Source of the DNA: Streptomyces brasiliensis
Lineage (GTDB): Bacteria; Actinomycetota; Actinomycetes; Streptomycetales; Streptomycetaceae
Reading direction: 5' to 3'
Length of the DNA: 52,849 nt
Assembly (NCBI RefSeq): GCF_014647875.1
Contig: NZ_BMQA01000046.1
Span: 1 to 52,849, forward strand
Of this stretch, positions 26,284 to 34,719 are shown piece by piece. Both the position numbers and the translations under genes were made by a program. Every line of letters begins with the position of its first letter. The stretch's first letter is position 1. The notes beneath the pieces were generated by a model that was given only the letters and a program-made list of their open reading frames with translations, searched no databases and was not told the DNA's origin.

Positions 26284-26604
26284 ATGGCAGACACACAGCA
26301 GGTTGACGCGAAGGCCGAGCGCAAGGTGGCCCGGCTCGCCAAGCAGATCGACGCCTTCGCCAAGGCCCACGGCGGTGCCGAGGGCCAGGTGGCCTACATC
26401 GGCGAACGCGGCGCCCGCATCGTGCTCGTGGGCGAGGACGGCGGCTGGGGCGACCTGGTGGCCCCCACGTACGCCATCGCCGAACAGGCGGTCGAGAAGT
26501 CCGGCATCACCACGCACGAGTCGTTCGACGGCGAGTTCGCGGCGAAGGTGACGACAGGGCCGTACGAGTGGAAGAGGATGGCGGGCATCCAAATCGGCGG
26601 TTGA
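26284..26604 (+). CDS. Small conserved hypothetical protein
   Basis: A 106-residue soluble protein with a Lys/Arg-rich helical N-terminus, then YIGERGARIVLVGEDGGWGD and a C-terminal TTGPYEWKRMAGIQIGG. Codon use is strongly third-position GC-biased, so it is a real gene. I do not recognise a named family. No good ribosome-binding site precedes the ATG, and a GTG six codons upstream (26266) is an alternative start. It lies 69 bp after ctaB, possibly as part of that transcript. Confidence 0.7.
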   Translation: MADTQQVDAKAERKVARLAKQIDAFAKAHGGAEGQVAYIGERGARIVLVGEDGGWGDLVAPTYAIAEQAVEKSGITTHESFDGEFAAKVTTGPYEWKRMAGIQIGG

Positions 26605-26618
26605 TGCAGCGCCCCGAC

Positions 26619-26682
26619 AGGGGCGCGGGGCTGTATCGATGTGCGGCTCCGCCGCGTGGGCGCGAGCAACCCAGGACGACGG
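26619..26682 (+). repeat. Dispersed intergenic repeat, copy 1
   Basis: A roughly 60-bp element opening with AGGGGCGCGGGG, then CTGTATCGATGTGCGGCT and a GCGGC/GCCGC hairpin, closing with GGGCGCGA. It recurs with about 80 percent identity at 30814-30873. It sits just after the stop of the small hypothetical gene. Confidence 0.75.
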
Positions 26683-26794
26683 TCAGCCGCCGAACAACCT
26701 CCCGTCCCTCCACGAACCGCGACCTGACACCCCGCTCACCCGTTAGTCCCGGCGAAGGCAGCCCAGCGCCAACGCCAATACGGGGAGTGTCCCG

Positions 26795-27901
26795 GTGATC
26801 GAAACCCCGTCCCTCGTGGACCAGTACTGCCACGGCGTACTGAGAACGGAGCTGGGCCTCGGTACCTTCGAGGCCCAGCTGGCCCGGACCGAGGGACCGC
26901 CCGCGCCCGGCACCACACTCTTCGACACCCAGACGGGCTTCGCCGTACGTCGCTGGTGCCCCCCGCTGCTCGGCCTCGAACCGCACTGCTCACCCGCGCG
27001 CTATCTCGCCCGGCGCCGTGAAGTCGGTGTACTGGAGGCGGGCCGCAGACTGCTGCGGGGCAGTGGCATCACGACCTATCTGGTCGACACGGGGCTGCCC
27101 GGCGATCTCACCGGCCCCGTCGAGATGGCCGCCGACGGCGCCGCCGATGCGCGCGAGATTGTGCGCCTGGAACTCCTCGCCGAGCAGGTCGCCGACACCT
27201 CCGGCACCGTCGAGTGCTTCCTCGCCAACCTCGCCGAGTCGGTTCACGGGGCCGCGGCGAACGCCGTCGCCTTCACCTCCGTAGCGGGTGTACGGCACGG
27301 ACTGGCCCTGTCACCCGAGCCGCCCGGGCCCGGGGAGGTGCGGGGTGCGGCGGGCCGCTGGCTGGCCGGGCGGCGGGTCGGCGGCGAGCTGAGCGATCCC
27401 GTGCTGTTACGGCATCTGCTGTGGATCGCGGTCGCCTCGGGCCTGCCCCTCCAACTGCACGCGGGGCTCGGCGAACCGGGCTCGCGCATCGACCGCACGG
27501 ACCCGGTGCTGCTCACGGACTTCGTGCGGGCCACCGCCGGCATGGGCACGGACCTGGTTCTGCTGCACGGCTACCCGTACCACCGCCACGCCGCCCATCT
27601 GGCCGAGGTCTTCCCGCACGTGTACGCGGACTCGGGCGCCGCGCTCGTGCGCACCGGCGCCCGTGCGGCCACCGTGCTCGCCGAGATCCTGGAGCTGGCG
27701 CCCTTCGGCAAGATCCTCTTCTCCAGCGGGGCCCACGGCCTGCCCGAGCTGCACGTCGTCGGCGCACGTCTGTTCCGTGAGGCCCTCGGCCGGGTGCTGG
27801 GCACCTGGGTCGCCGAGGGCGCGTGGTCGCTGACGGACGCGCAGCGCGTGGCCCGGCTGATCGCGGCGGGCAACGCACGGCGGGTGTACGGGCTGGACTG
27901 A
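26795..27901 (+). CDS. Amidohydrolase-family protein (FluG N-terminal-like)
   Basis: A 368-residue protein resembling the TIM-barrel amidohydrolase domain found at the N-terminus of fungal FluG. Seen are SLVDQYCHGV near the start (candidate metal-ligand His), LPLQLHAGLGEPGSRID in mid-protein, LLHGYPYHRHAAHLAE, VYADSGAAL and KILFSSGAHGLPEL toward the C-terminus. These fit a metal-dependent hydrolase or decarboxylase of the amidohydrolase-2 type. The GTG start gives the expected N-terminus. No glutamine synthetase partner is visible and the substrate is unknown. Confidence 0.75.
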   Translation: MIETPSLVDQYCHGVLRTELGLGTFEAQLARTEGPPAPGTTLFDTQTGFAVRRWCPPLLGLEPHCSPARYLARRREVGVLEAGRRLLRGSGITTYLVDTGLPGDLTGPVEMAADGAADAREIVRLELLAEQVADTSGTVECFLANLAESVHGAAANAVAFTSVAGVRHGLALSPEPPGPGEVRGAAGRWLAGRRVGGELSDPVLLRHLLWIAVASGLPLQLHAGLGEPGSRIDRTDPVLLTDFVRATAGMGTDLVLLHGYPYHRHAAHLAEVFPHVYADSGAALVRTGARAATVLAEILELAPFGKILFSSGAHGLPELHVVGARLFREALGRVLGTWVAEGAWSLTDAQRVARLIAAGNARRVYGLD

Positions 27902-27944
27902 CGGCCCACGCGCGCGTGCCGTGCCGAAGTTCCCGCGGTGACGC

Positions 27945-28955
27945 CTACGCGCGCGTGCTCACGACCGTCTCGGCCGTCGGGCCGGGCAGGTCGGCCATCG
28001 CCTCGGGCCGCTCCCGCAGCGACAGCAGCACTCGCAGCACCCAGATCCAGATCAGCGCCGAGCCGAGCATGTGCAGGGCGACCAGGGCCTCGGGAAGGTG
28101 CGTGAAGTACTGGACGTAGCCGATGACGCCCTGCGCGAGCAGCACCAGGAAGAGTTCGCGGGTGCGGCGCAGTGGGCCCTCGGGCGCGTCGACCGCCTTG
28201 AGGACGAACCACAGGGCGAACGTCAGTGTCACCACGATCCAGGCGAGCACGGCGTGCAGCTTGGTGACCGTCTCCCAGTCGATCGGGATGCGCTCGACCT
28301 CGCTCGAGTCACCGGCGTGCGGGCCGGCTCCGGTCACCACCGTGCCGACCGCGATGAGCAGCACGGACGCGGCGACCAGGAACCACACCAGCTGCTGCAC
28401 CGCCTTGCCGACCAGTGGCCGCGGCGCCCCGTCGCCCTCGCGGGTGCGCTGCCACATCACTGCGGCGACGGCGATGAGGGCCGAGGAGAGCAGGAAGTGG
28501 GCGGCCACCGTGTACGGGTTCAGGCCGACCAGGACCACGATGCCGCCGAGCACCGCGTTGCCCATGACGACCCAGAACTGAGCCCAGCCCAGCCGGGTGA
28601 GGGCGCGCCGCCACGGCTTCTGCGAGCGAGCGGCGACGATCGCCCAGCCGACGGCCGCGCACAGCACGTAGGTCAGCATGCGGTTGCCGAATTCGATGAC
28701 GCCGTGGGCGCCCATCGCGCGGGTGGTCGTCAGCGAGTCGTCGGTGCAGGTCGGCCAGGTCGGGCAGCCGAGGCCCGAGCCGGTCAGCCGGACGGCACCG
28801 CCGGTGACCACGATGACCACCGACATCACGAGTGCGGCGAGTGCCGCACGCTGGACCGTCCGGGGATGCGGGGTCCAGCGTGCGGCGATGAAGGCGAGCG
28901 GGTTGCGCAGGGCCGCTTCGGCGTCGGCGCGGGTCAGCTTTGGCACGTGCACCAT
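27945..28955 (-). CDS. ctaA: Haem A synthase (CtaA/COX15)
   Basis: The 336-residue membrane protein oxidises haem O to haem A for cytochrome oxidase. Eight hydrophobic helices are visible. The first extracytoplasmic loop has the cysteine pair Cys64 and Cys70 in GLGCPTWPTC, a type with two cysteines, and the haem-ligand regions HGVIEFGNRM and AHFLLSSALI follow. The ATG at 28955 was preferred; a GTG seven codons upstream (28976) is an alternative. It sits between ctaB's neighbours and the ABC-2 pair, the same order as in mycobacteria. Confidence 0.93.
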   Translation of the reverse strand: MVHVPKLTRADAEAALRNPLAFIAARWTPHPRTVQRAALAALVMSVVIVVTGGAVRLTGSGLGCPTWPTCTDDSLTTTRAMGAHGVIEFGNRMLTYVLCAAVGWAIVAARSQKPWRRALTRLGWAQFWVVMGNAVLGGIVVLVGLNPYTVAAHFLLSSALIAVAAVMWQRTREGDGAPRPLVGKAVQQLVWFLVAASVLLIAVGTVVTGAGPHAGDSSEVERIPIDWETVTKLHAVLAWIVVTLTFALWFVLKAVDAPEGPLRRTRELFLVLLAQGVIGYVQYFTHLPEALVALHMLGSALIWIWVLRVLLSLRERPEAMADLPGPTAETVVSTRA

Positions 28956-29027
28956 CGTAGGGCGCCGCTTGTGCACGCTTTCACGAGGGTCGGTCGAAAC
29001 CGGTTCACCAGGGTTCGTCCGGGCGGG

Positions 29028-29819
29028 TCACTCCCAGCGGAAGAACGTCCCGGCCGCCGCGAGACCCGCGACCGCCCACACCGCCAGGATCCCCAGGTCG
29101 CCCCAGGGCGTCCCGGCCCCGTGCTGGAGCACGTCCCGCAGGCCGTCGGACAGCGCCGAGACGGGCAGCAGCCCCAGCACGTCCTGGGCGCCGGAAGGGA
29201 ACTTGTCCAGCGGGACGATGACGCCGCCGCCGACGAGCAGCAGCAGGAAGACCAGGTTGGCGGCGGCCAGGGTCGCCTCGGCCTTGAGCGTGCCCGCCAT
29301 CAGCAGGCCGAGCCCCGAGAAGGCGGCCGTGCCCAGGACCAGCAGGAGCAGGACGGCGGCGGGGTTGCCGTGCGGCGACCAGCCGAGCGCGAAGGCGATC
29401 ACCGTGAGCAGGATCACCTGGAGGATCTCCGTGACCAGGACGGACGCCGTCTTCGCGGTCATCAGGCCCCAGCGCGGCAGCGGGGAGGAGGCGAGCCGCT
29501 TCAGTACGCCGTAGCGGCGCTCGAATCCCGTCGCGATGGCCTGCCCGGTGAACGCCGTCGACATCACGGCGAGCGCGAGGATGCCGGGGGCGAGGAAGTC
29601 GACCGCCTTGCCGGCGCCGGTGTCCACGATGTCGACGGAGCTGAACAGCACCAGCAGGAGTGTGGGGATCACGACGGTCAGCAGCAGCTGCTCACCGTTG
29701 CGCAGCAGCATCTTCGTCTCGAGCACGGCCTGGGCGGCGATCATCCTCGAGAGAGGAGCCGCGCCCGGCTTCGGAGCGTAGCGGCCCGTGGTGGTGGTCG
29801 TGCTGGTGGTCGCGGTCAC
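29028..29819 (-). CDS. ABC-2 type transporter permease
   Basis: A 263-residue membrane subunit with about six transmembrane helices and the ABC-2 signature region (FERRYGVLKRLASSPLPR between helices 2 and 3). A Thr-rich N-terminus precedes RMIAAQAVLETKMLLRN. The GTG start shares GTGA with the stop of the ATPase gene, so the two are coupled and form one exporter. Substrate unknown; drug-resistance-type exporters share this architecture. The pair is conserved beside sufR in actinobacteria. Confidence 0.92.
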   Translation of the reverse strand: MTATTSTTTTTGRYAPKPGAAPLSRMIAAQAVLETKMLLRNGEQLLLTVVIPTLLLVLFSSVDIVDTGAGKAVDFLAPGILALAVMSTAFTGQAIATGFERRYGVLKRLASSPLPRWGLMTAKTASVLVTEILQVILLTVIAFALGWSPHGNPAAVLLLLVLGTAAFSGLGLLMAGTLKAEATLAAANLVFLLLLVGGGVIVPLDKFPSGAQDVLGLLPVSALSDGLRDVLQHGAGTPWGDLGILAVWAVAGLAAAGTFFRWE

Positions 29820-30739
29820 GAACGCAGCTCCTTGCCCGTCAGCTCCAGAAAGACGTCTTCGAGGGTGTGCCGTTCGACCGAGATCCGGTCCGGCATCACG
29901 CCGTGCTGCGCGCACCACGAGGTGACCGTCGCCAGCAGTTGCGGATCCACCTTGCCGACCACCCGGTAGGAACCCGGGGTCAGCTCGGCGGCCGTGCAGT
30001 CGGCCGGGAGCGCCTTGAGGAGGGAGCTGGCGTCGAGGCCGGGGCGGCCGGTGAAGCGCAGGGTGTTCTCGGCGCCGCCGCGGCACAGCTCCTCGGGGGA
30101 GCCCTGGGCGATCACCCGGCCGGCGTCGATGATCGCGACGTCGTCGGCGAGCTGCTCGGCCTCGTCCATGTAGTGGGTCGTGAGGATGACCGAGACGCCG
30201 TCGGCGCGCAGGTCGCGGACCAGGTCCCAGGTGGCCCGGCGGGCCTGCGGGTCGAGGCCGGCCGTCGGCTCGTCCAGGAACACCAGCTCAGGGCGCCCCA
30301 CCACGGCCATGGCCAGCGCGAGCCGCTGCTGCTGTCCGCCGGACAGCCGGCGGTACGTCGTACGGCCGCAGCTGCCGAGGCCGAGCCGTTCGATGAGCGC
30401 GTCCACGTCGAGCGGGTGCGCGTGCAGCTGCGCCACGTGGCGCAGCATCTCGTCGGCCCGGGCGGTCGAGTACACGCCGCCGGACTGGAGCATCACGCCG
30501 ACCCGGGGCCGCAGCTCGGCCGACTGTCTCACCGGGTCGAGGCCCAGGACGCGCACCGTGCCGGAATCCGGCTTCCGGTACCCCTCGCAGGTCTCGACCG
30601 TGGTCGTCTTGCCCGCCCCGTTGGGGCCGAGTACGGCGGTCACCCCCGCCTGGGCCACCAGGTCCAGGCTGTTCACGGCTGTCTTCGTGCCGTACCGCTT
30701 CACCAGGGCCTGGACCTGGACCACGGGCTCACTTCGCAT
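29816..30739 (-). CDS. ABC transporter ATP-binding protein
   Basis: A 307-residue ATPase. Walker A is GPNGAGKTT (about residues 41-49), the signature is LSGGQQQR, Walker B is LVFLDEPTAGLD and the switch His lies in TTHYMDEA. A C-terminal extension of about 85 residues is typical of DrrA-like exporters. The start at 30739 is family-typical; an upstream alternative would add 21 poorly conserved residues. It is coupled to the permease, and lies divergent from the suf operon across about 250 bp. Confidence 0.93.
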   Translation of the reverse strand: MRSEPVVQVQALVKRYGTKTAVNSLDLVAQAGVTAVLGPNGAGKTTTVETCEGYRKPDSGTVRVLGLDPVRQSAELRPRVGVMLQSGGVYSTARADEMLRHVAQLHAHPLDVDALIERLGLGSCGRTTYRRLSGGQQQRLALAMAVVGRPELVFLDEPTAGLDPQARRATWDLVRDLRADGVSVILTTHYMDEAEQLADDVAIIDAGRVIAQGSPEELCRGGAENTLRFTGRPGLDASSLLKALPADCTAAELTPGSYRVVGKVDPQLLATVTSWCAQHGVMPDRISVERHTLEDVFLELTGKELRS

Positions 30740-30813
30740 GGCTCCAGAGTCTAGGGAGAACTCCGGGCTCTCGGACGCGGGGGTGCGCGAACTCTTCGTC
30801 ACCCGGTCGGCTC

Positions 30814-30873
30814 AGGGGCGCGGGCTGTATCGACGTGCGGCTGGGCCACGCGGGCGCGACCAGCCACGACGAA
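30814..30873 (+). repeat. Dispersed intergenic repeat, copy 2
   Basis: The second copy of the element at 26619-26682, here opening with AGGGGCGCGGG and CTGTATCGACGTGCGGCT, and closing with GGGCGCGACCAGCCACGACG. Its hairpin is less perfect than in copy 1. Confidence 0.7.
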
Positions 30874-30904
30874 GCCGTCCAGATGATCATTTCCGCAGGT
30901 CGGA

Positions 30905-30923
30905 TTAGGTATGCCTAAGTGAT
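30905..30923. promoter_or_regulatory. Iron-box-like site upstream of sufR
   Basis: TTAGGTATGCCTAA is a near-palindrome matching 13 of the first 14 positions of a common Streptomyces iron box (TTAGGTAAGCCTAACCTAA), but only one of the last five. It lies about 50 bp upstream of the inferred sufR -35, and could bind DmdR/IdeR. Confidence 0.4.
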
Positions 30924-30977
30924 GCAGGGCACCGCGGACGGTTCGGGGCGCGGCTTGTCAGGGTCTGAGGAATTACG

Positions 30978-30991
30978 CAACAATGGCGTTG
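30978..30991 (+). promoter_or_regulatory. SufR box over the sufR start
   Basis: CAACAATGGCGTTG fits the CAAC-N6-GTTG palindrome reported for SufR of Streptomyces avermitilis, as I recall it. It overlaps the last base with the GTG start, and covers a possible -10 (AACAAT, 30979-30984) that stands 18 bp after TTGTCA (30955-30960). Transcription would begin at about 30991, the first base of the start codon, so SufR binding would block the promoter directly. Confidence 0.75.
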
Positions 30992-31734
30992 TGAAAAACG
31001 TCGACGAGGCTCGGGAGACCTCCACGGGGACCCCCCAGGAGGAGCTCGCGGCAGGGCTGCGCTCGGACCATCCGACGCGCAACCGGGTCGCGCGGTCCAT
31101 CCTGGACCACGGCCCGTCGACCGTCGCCGAACTCGCCGGCCGGCTGGGCCTGACGCAGGCTGCTGTACGACGGCATCTGGACGCCCTCGTCGCCGAGGAC
31201 GTGGTGGAGCCGCGCGAGCAGCGGGTGTACGGAGCGCGGACCCGCGGCCGCCCGGCCAAGGTCTTCGTGCTCACCGACTGCGGCCGCGACGCCTTCGACC
31301 AGTCGTACGACAAGCTCGCCGCGGACGCGCTCCGCTGGATCGCCGAGAAGGAGGGCGGCCCGGAGGCGGTCGCCGCCTTCGCCCGCGCCCGGATCACCGC
31401 GCAGGCGGGCGCGTACCGCAAGGCTGTCGAGAGTGTCACCCCCGACAAGCGCGCCGAAGCCCTGGCCAAGGCCCTGAGCGTCGACGGGTACGCTGCCACG
31501 GCGCGCAGCGCACCGGTCGGCGAACAGCTGTGCCAGCACCACTGCCCGGTCGCGCACGTCGCGGAGCAGTTCCCGCAGCTGTGCGAGGCGGAGACGGAGA
31601 TCTTCGCCGAGCTGCTCGGAACGCACGTCCAGCGACTGGCGACCATCGCGCACGGCGACGGCGTCTGCACGACGTTCATCCCCAAGACAACCACTGACGC
31701 ATCTGCAAGCACGGCCGGGAGGAACCCCGCATGA
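30991..31734 (+). CDS. sufR: Fe-S cluster-sensing repressor SufR
   Basis: A 247-residue repressor of the suf operon. The N-terminal winged helix-turn-helix reads PSTVAELAGRLGLTQAAVRR (42-61), with a GARTRGRPAKVF wing. The C-terminal sensor holds Cys181, Cys185, Cys198 and Cys226, candidates for the three or four ligands of the [4Fe-4S] cluster (CQHHC then CX12C). The GTG start was chosen because the SufR box and likely transcription start fall exactly on it, giving a leaderless mRNA; in-frame starts upstream lie over the promoter. Its stop overlaps the sufB ATG (ATGA). Confidence 0.92.
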   Translation: MKNVDEARETSTGTPQEELAAGLRSDHPTRNRVARSILDHGPSTVAELAGRLGLTQAAVRRHLDALVAEDVVEPREQRVYGARTRGRPAKVFVLTDCGRDAFDQSYDKLAADALRWIAEKEGGPEAVAAFARARITAQAGAYRKAVESVTPDKRAEALAKALSVDGYAATARSAPVGEQLCQHHCPVAHVAEQFPQLCEAETEIFAELLGTHVQRLATIAHGDGVCTTFIPKTTTDASASTAGRNPA

Positions 31735-33152
31735 CTCTCCCCATGGAGACTGCCCACCCCGAACTCGAGGGCCTGGGCAAGTACGAATACGGCTGGGCCG
31801 ACTCCGACGAGGCCGGTGCCGCAGCGAAGCGTGGTCTGAACGAGGACGTCGTCCGCGACATCTCCGGCAAGAAGTCGGAGCCGGAGTGGATGACCAAGCT
31901 GCGCCTCAAGGGTCTGAAGCTCTTCGAGAAGAAGCCCATGCCGAACTGGGGCTCGGACCTGTCGGGCATCGACTTCGACAACATCAAGTACTTCGTGCGC
32001 TCCACGGAGAAGCAGGCGGAGTCCTGGGAGGACCTGCCCGAGGACATCAAGAACACGTACGACAAGCTCGGCATCCCGGAGGCGGAGAAGCAGCGCCTGG
32101 TCGCCGGTGTCGCCGCCCAGTACGAGTCGGAGGTCGTCTACCACCAGATCCGCGAGGACCTGGAGGAGCAGGGCGTCATCTTCCTCGACACCGACACCGC
32201 CCTGAAGGAGCACCCGGAGCTCTTCAAGGAGTACTTCGGGACCGTCATCCCCGCCGGTGACAACAAGTTCGCCTCCCTGAACACCGCCGTGTGGTCGGGC
32301 GGCTCCTTCATCTACGTCCCGCCGGGCGTCCACGTGGAGATCCCGCTCCAGGCCTACTTCCGCATCAACACGGAGAACATGGGCCAGTTCGAGCGGACCC
32401 TGATCATCGTCGACGAGGGTGCTTACGTGCACTACGTCGAGGGCTGCACGGCCCCGATCTACAAGTCGGACTCGCTGCACAGCGCCGTGGTCGAGATCAT
32501 CGTCAAGAAGAACGCCCGCTGCCGCTACACGACCATCCAGAACTGGTCGAACAACGTCTACAACCTGGTCACCAAGCGCGCCGTGGCCTACGAGGGCGCG
32601 ACCATGGAGTGGATCGACGGCAACATCGGCTCCAAGGTGACGATGAAGTACCCGGCCGTCTACCTGATGGGCGAGCACGCCAAGGGCGAGACCCTCTCCA
32701 TCGCCTTCGCGGGCGAGGGGCAGCACCAGGACGCCGGTTCCAAGATGGTCCACATGGCGCCGAACACCTCGTCCAACATCGTCTCCAAGTCGGTGGCGCG
32801 CGGCGGCGGCCGCACCTCGTACCGCGGCCTGGTCGAGATCGGCGAGGGCGCCGCGGGCTCCAAGTCCAACGTGCTCTGCGACGCGCTGCTGGTCGACACG
32901 ATCTCCCGCTCCGACACGTACCCCTACGTGGACGTCCGCGAGGACGACGTGTCCATGGGCCACGAGGCGACCGTCTCCAAGGTCTCCGAGGACCAGCTCT
33001 TCTACCTGATGAGCCGCGGGCTCTCCGAGTTCGAGGCGATGGCGATGATCGTGCGCGGCTTCGTCGAGCCGATCGCCAAGGAGCTGCCCATGGAGTACGC
33101 CCTTGAACTCAACCGGCTGATCGAGCTGCAGATGGAAGGCGCGGTCGGTTAA
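31731..33152 (+). CDS. sufB: Fe-S cluster assembly scaffold SufB
   Basis: The 473-residue scaffold of the SufBCD complex, on which Fe-S clusters are built. The beta-helix core is recognisable from SLNTAVWSGGSFIYVPPGV, VHYVEGCTAP and the C-terminal GHEATVSKVSEDQLFYLMSR. It is coupled to sufR (ATGA) with GGAGG upstream. No intein interrupts it, unlike several mycobacterial SufB. It is cotranscribed with sufD. Confidence 0.98.
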   Translation: MTLPMETAHPELEGLGKYEYGWADSDEAGAAAKRGLNEDVVRDISGKKSEPEWMTKLRLKGLKLFEKKPMPNWGSDLSGIDFDNIKYFVRSTEKQAESWEDLPEDIKNTYDKLGIPEAEKQRLVAGVAAQYESEVVYHQIREDLEEQGVIFLDTDTALKEHPELFKEYFGTVIPAGDNKFASLNTAVWSGGSFIYVPPGVHVEIPLQAYFRINTENMGQFERTLIIVDEGAYVHYVEGCTAPIYKSDSLHSAVVEIIVKKNARCRYTTIQNWSNNVYNLVTKRAVAYEGATMEWIDGNIGSKVTMKYPAVYLMGEHAKGETLSIAFAGEGQHQDAGSKMVHMAPNTSSNIVSKSVARGGGRTSYRGLVEIGEGAAGSKSNVLCDALLVDTISRSDTYPYVDVREDDVSMGHEATVSKVSEDQLFYLMSRGLSEFEAMAMIVRGFVEPIAKELPMEYALELNRLIELQMEGAVG

Positions 33153-33210
33153 TCACCGAGCCGCTGTCCCATCAAGCCACTTACGCAAGAAAGCGAGCAT
33201 TACGACAGCC

Positions 33211-34395
33211 ATGGCTGAGGCTCAGAACATCCCGGTGGGCTCCACCACCGCCGGCCAGATCGCGGTGGCCGCCGAGTCGACCGTCGCCACGCGCATGAGT
33301 GCGCCCCCGTCCTTCGACGTGGCGGACTTCCCGGTCCCGCACGGCCGTGAGGAGGAGTGGCGGTTCACGCCGCTGGAGCGCCTGCGCGGGCTGCACGACG
33401 GCACCGCCGTCGCGAACGGCGCGGGCGTGAAGGTCGCCGTCGGGGCCCCCGAGGGCGTCACCGTCGAGACCGTCGGCCGCGACGACGCGCGGCTCGGCAG
33501 GGCCGGCGTCCCGGTGGACCGCGTCGCCGCCCAGGCGTACTCCGCGTTCGAGCAGGCCGGCGTGGTCACCGTCCCCAAGGAGATGGTGCTCACCGAGCCG
33601 ATCCGCATCGCCGTGCACGGCGAGGGGGGGATCGCGTATGGTCACCAGGTCATCGAGCTGGGTGCCTTCGCCGAGGCCGTCGTCGTCATCGACCACACCG
33701 GTGACGCCGTGCTCGCCGCCAACGTCGAGTACATCCTCGGCGACGGCGCCAAGCTGACCGTCGTCTCCGTCCAGGACTGGGACGACAAGGCCGTGCACGT
33801 GGCCCAGCACAACGCCCTCGTCGGCCGGGACGCGACCTTCAAGTCGGTCGTCGTCACCTTCGGCGGCGACGTCGTACGGCTGCACCCGCGCGTCAGCTAC
33901 GCGGGCAGCGGCGGCGAGGCCGAGCTGTACGGCCTGTACTTCACCGACGCCGGTCAGCACCAGGAGCACCGCCTCCTGGTCGACCACAACACGCCGCACT
34001 GCAAGTCCAACGTCGCCTACAAGGGCGCGCTCCAGGGCGACGACGCGCACGCGGTGTGGATCGGCGACGTGCTCATCGAGGCCAAGGCCGAGGGCACGGA
34101 CACGTACGAGATGAACCGCAACCTCGTCCTCACGGACGGCGCGCGCGTCGACTCGGTGCCGAACCTCGAGATCGAGACCGGCGAGATCGTCGGCGCCGGC
34201 CACGCCTCCGCCACCGGCCGCTTCGACGACGAGCAGCTCTTCTATCTGATGGCCCGCGGCATCCCGGAGTACGAGGCCCGCCGCCTGGTGGTCCGAGGCT
34301 TCTTCGCCGGACTGGTCCAGCAGATCGGTGTCGCGGACATCGAGGAGCGCCTGCTCGCCAAGATCGAGGAGGAGCTGGAGGCGTCCGTCGCATGA
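33211..34395 (+). CDS. sufD: Fe-S cluster assembly protein SufD
   Basis: A 394-residue SufD, the paralogue of SufB in SufBCD. The C-terminal half has the shared pattern GAGHASATGRFDDEQLFYLM followed by ARGIPEYEARRLVVRGF. The N-terminal half is variable, as in the family, with FPVPHGREEEWRFTPL near residues 35-50. It lies 58 bp after sufB and overlaps the Rieske gene that follows (ATGA). Confidence 0.97.
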   Translation: MAEAQNIPVGSTTAGQIAVAAESTVATRMSAPPSFDVADFPVPHGREEEWRFTPLERLRGLHDGTAVANGAGVKVAVGAPEGVTVETVGRDDARLGRAGVPVDRVAAQAYSAFEQAGVVTVPKEMVLTEPIRIAVHGEGGIAYGHQVIELGAFAEAVVVIDHTGDAVLAANVEYILGDGAKLTVVSVQDWDDKAVHVAQHNALVGRDATFKSVVVTFGGDVVRLHPRVSYAGSGGEAELYGLYFTDAGQHQEHRLLVDHNTPHCKSNVAYKGALQGDDAHAVWIGDVLIEAKAEGTDTYEMNRNLVLTDGARVDSVPNLEIETGEIVGAGHASATGRFDDEQLFYLMARGIPEYEARRLVVRGFFAGLVQQIGVADIEERLLAKIEEELEASVA

Positions 34396-34712
34396 GCGCC
34401 TTCGTACGCGTCTGCGGGCTGAGCGAGCTGGAGGACGACACCCCGAAGCGGGTGGAACTCGACGGCACGCCGGTCTCGGTCGTGAAGACCGAGGGTGAGG
34501 TGTTCGCCATCTACGACATCTGCTCCCACGCGAACGTCTCCCTCTCCGAGGGCGAGGTGGAGGACTGCCAGATCGAGTGCTGGCTGCACGGCTCCAGCTT
34601 CGACCTCCGCACCGGCAAGCCGTCCGGCCTTCCCGCGACGCGCCCCGTCCCCGTATACCCCGTAAAGATCGAAGGGGACGACGTGCTCGTCTCCCTCACC
34701 CAGGAGTCCTGA
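34392..34712 (+). CDS. Rieske-type [2Fe-2S] ferredoxin of the suf operon
   Basis: A 106-residue soluble Rieske ferredoxin. The ligands are Cys44 and His46 (CSH) and Cys63 and His66 (CWLH); there is no disulfide pair, so it is the low-potential ferredoxin type often labelled as a dioxygenase ferredoxin subunit. It is embedded between sufD (ATGA overlap) and sufC (7 bp away), so its role is in cluster assembly or as an electron donor to it, not in aromatic oxidation (inference). No oxygenase is nearby. Confidence 0.92.
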   Translation: MSAFVRVCGLSELEDDTPKRVELDGTPVSVVKTEGEVFAIYDICSHANVSLSEGEVEDCQIECWLHGSSFDLRTGKPSGLPATRPVPVYPVKIEGDDVLVSLTQES

Positions 34713-34719
34713 GGCACCC

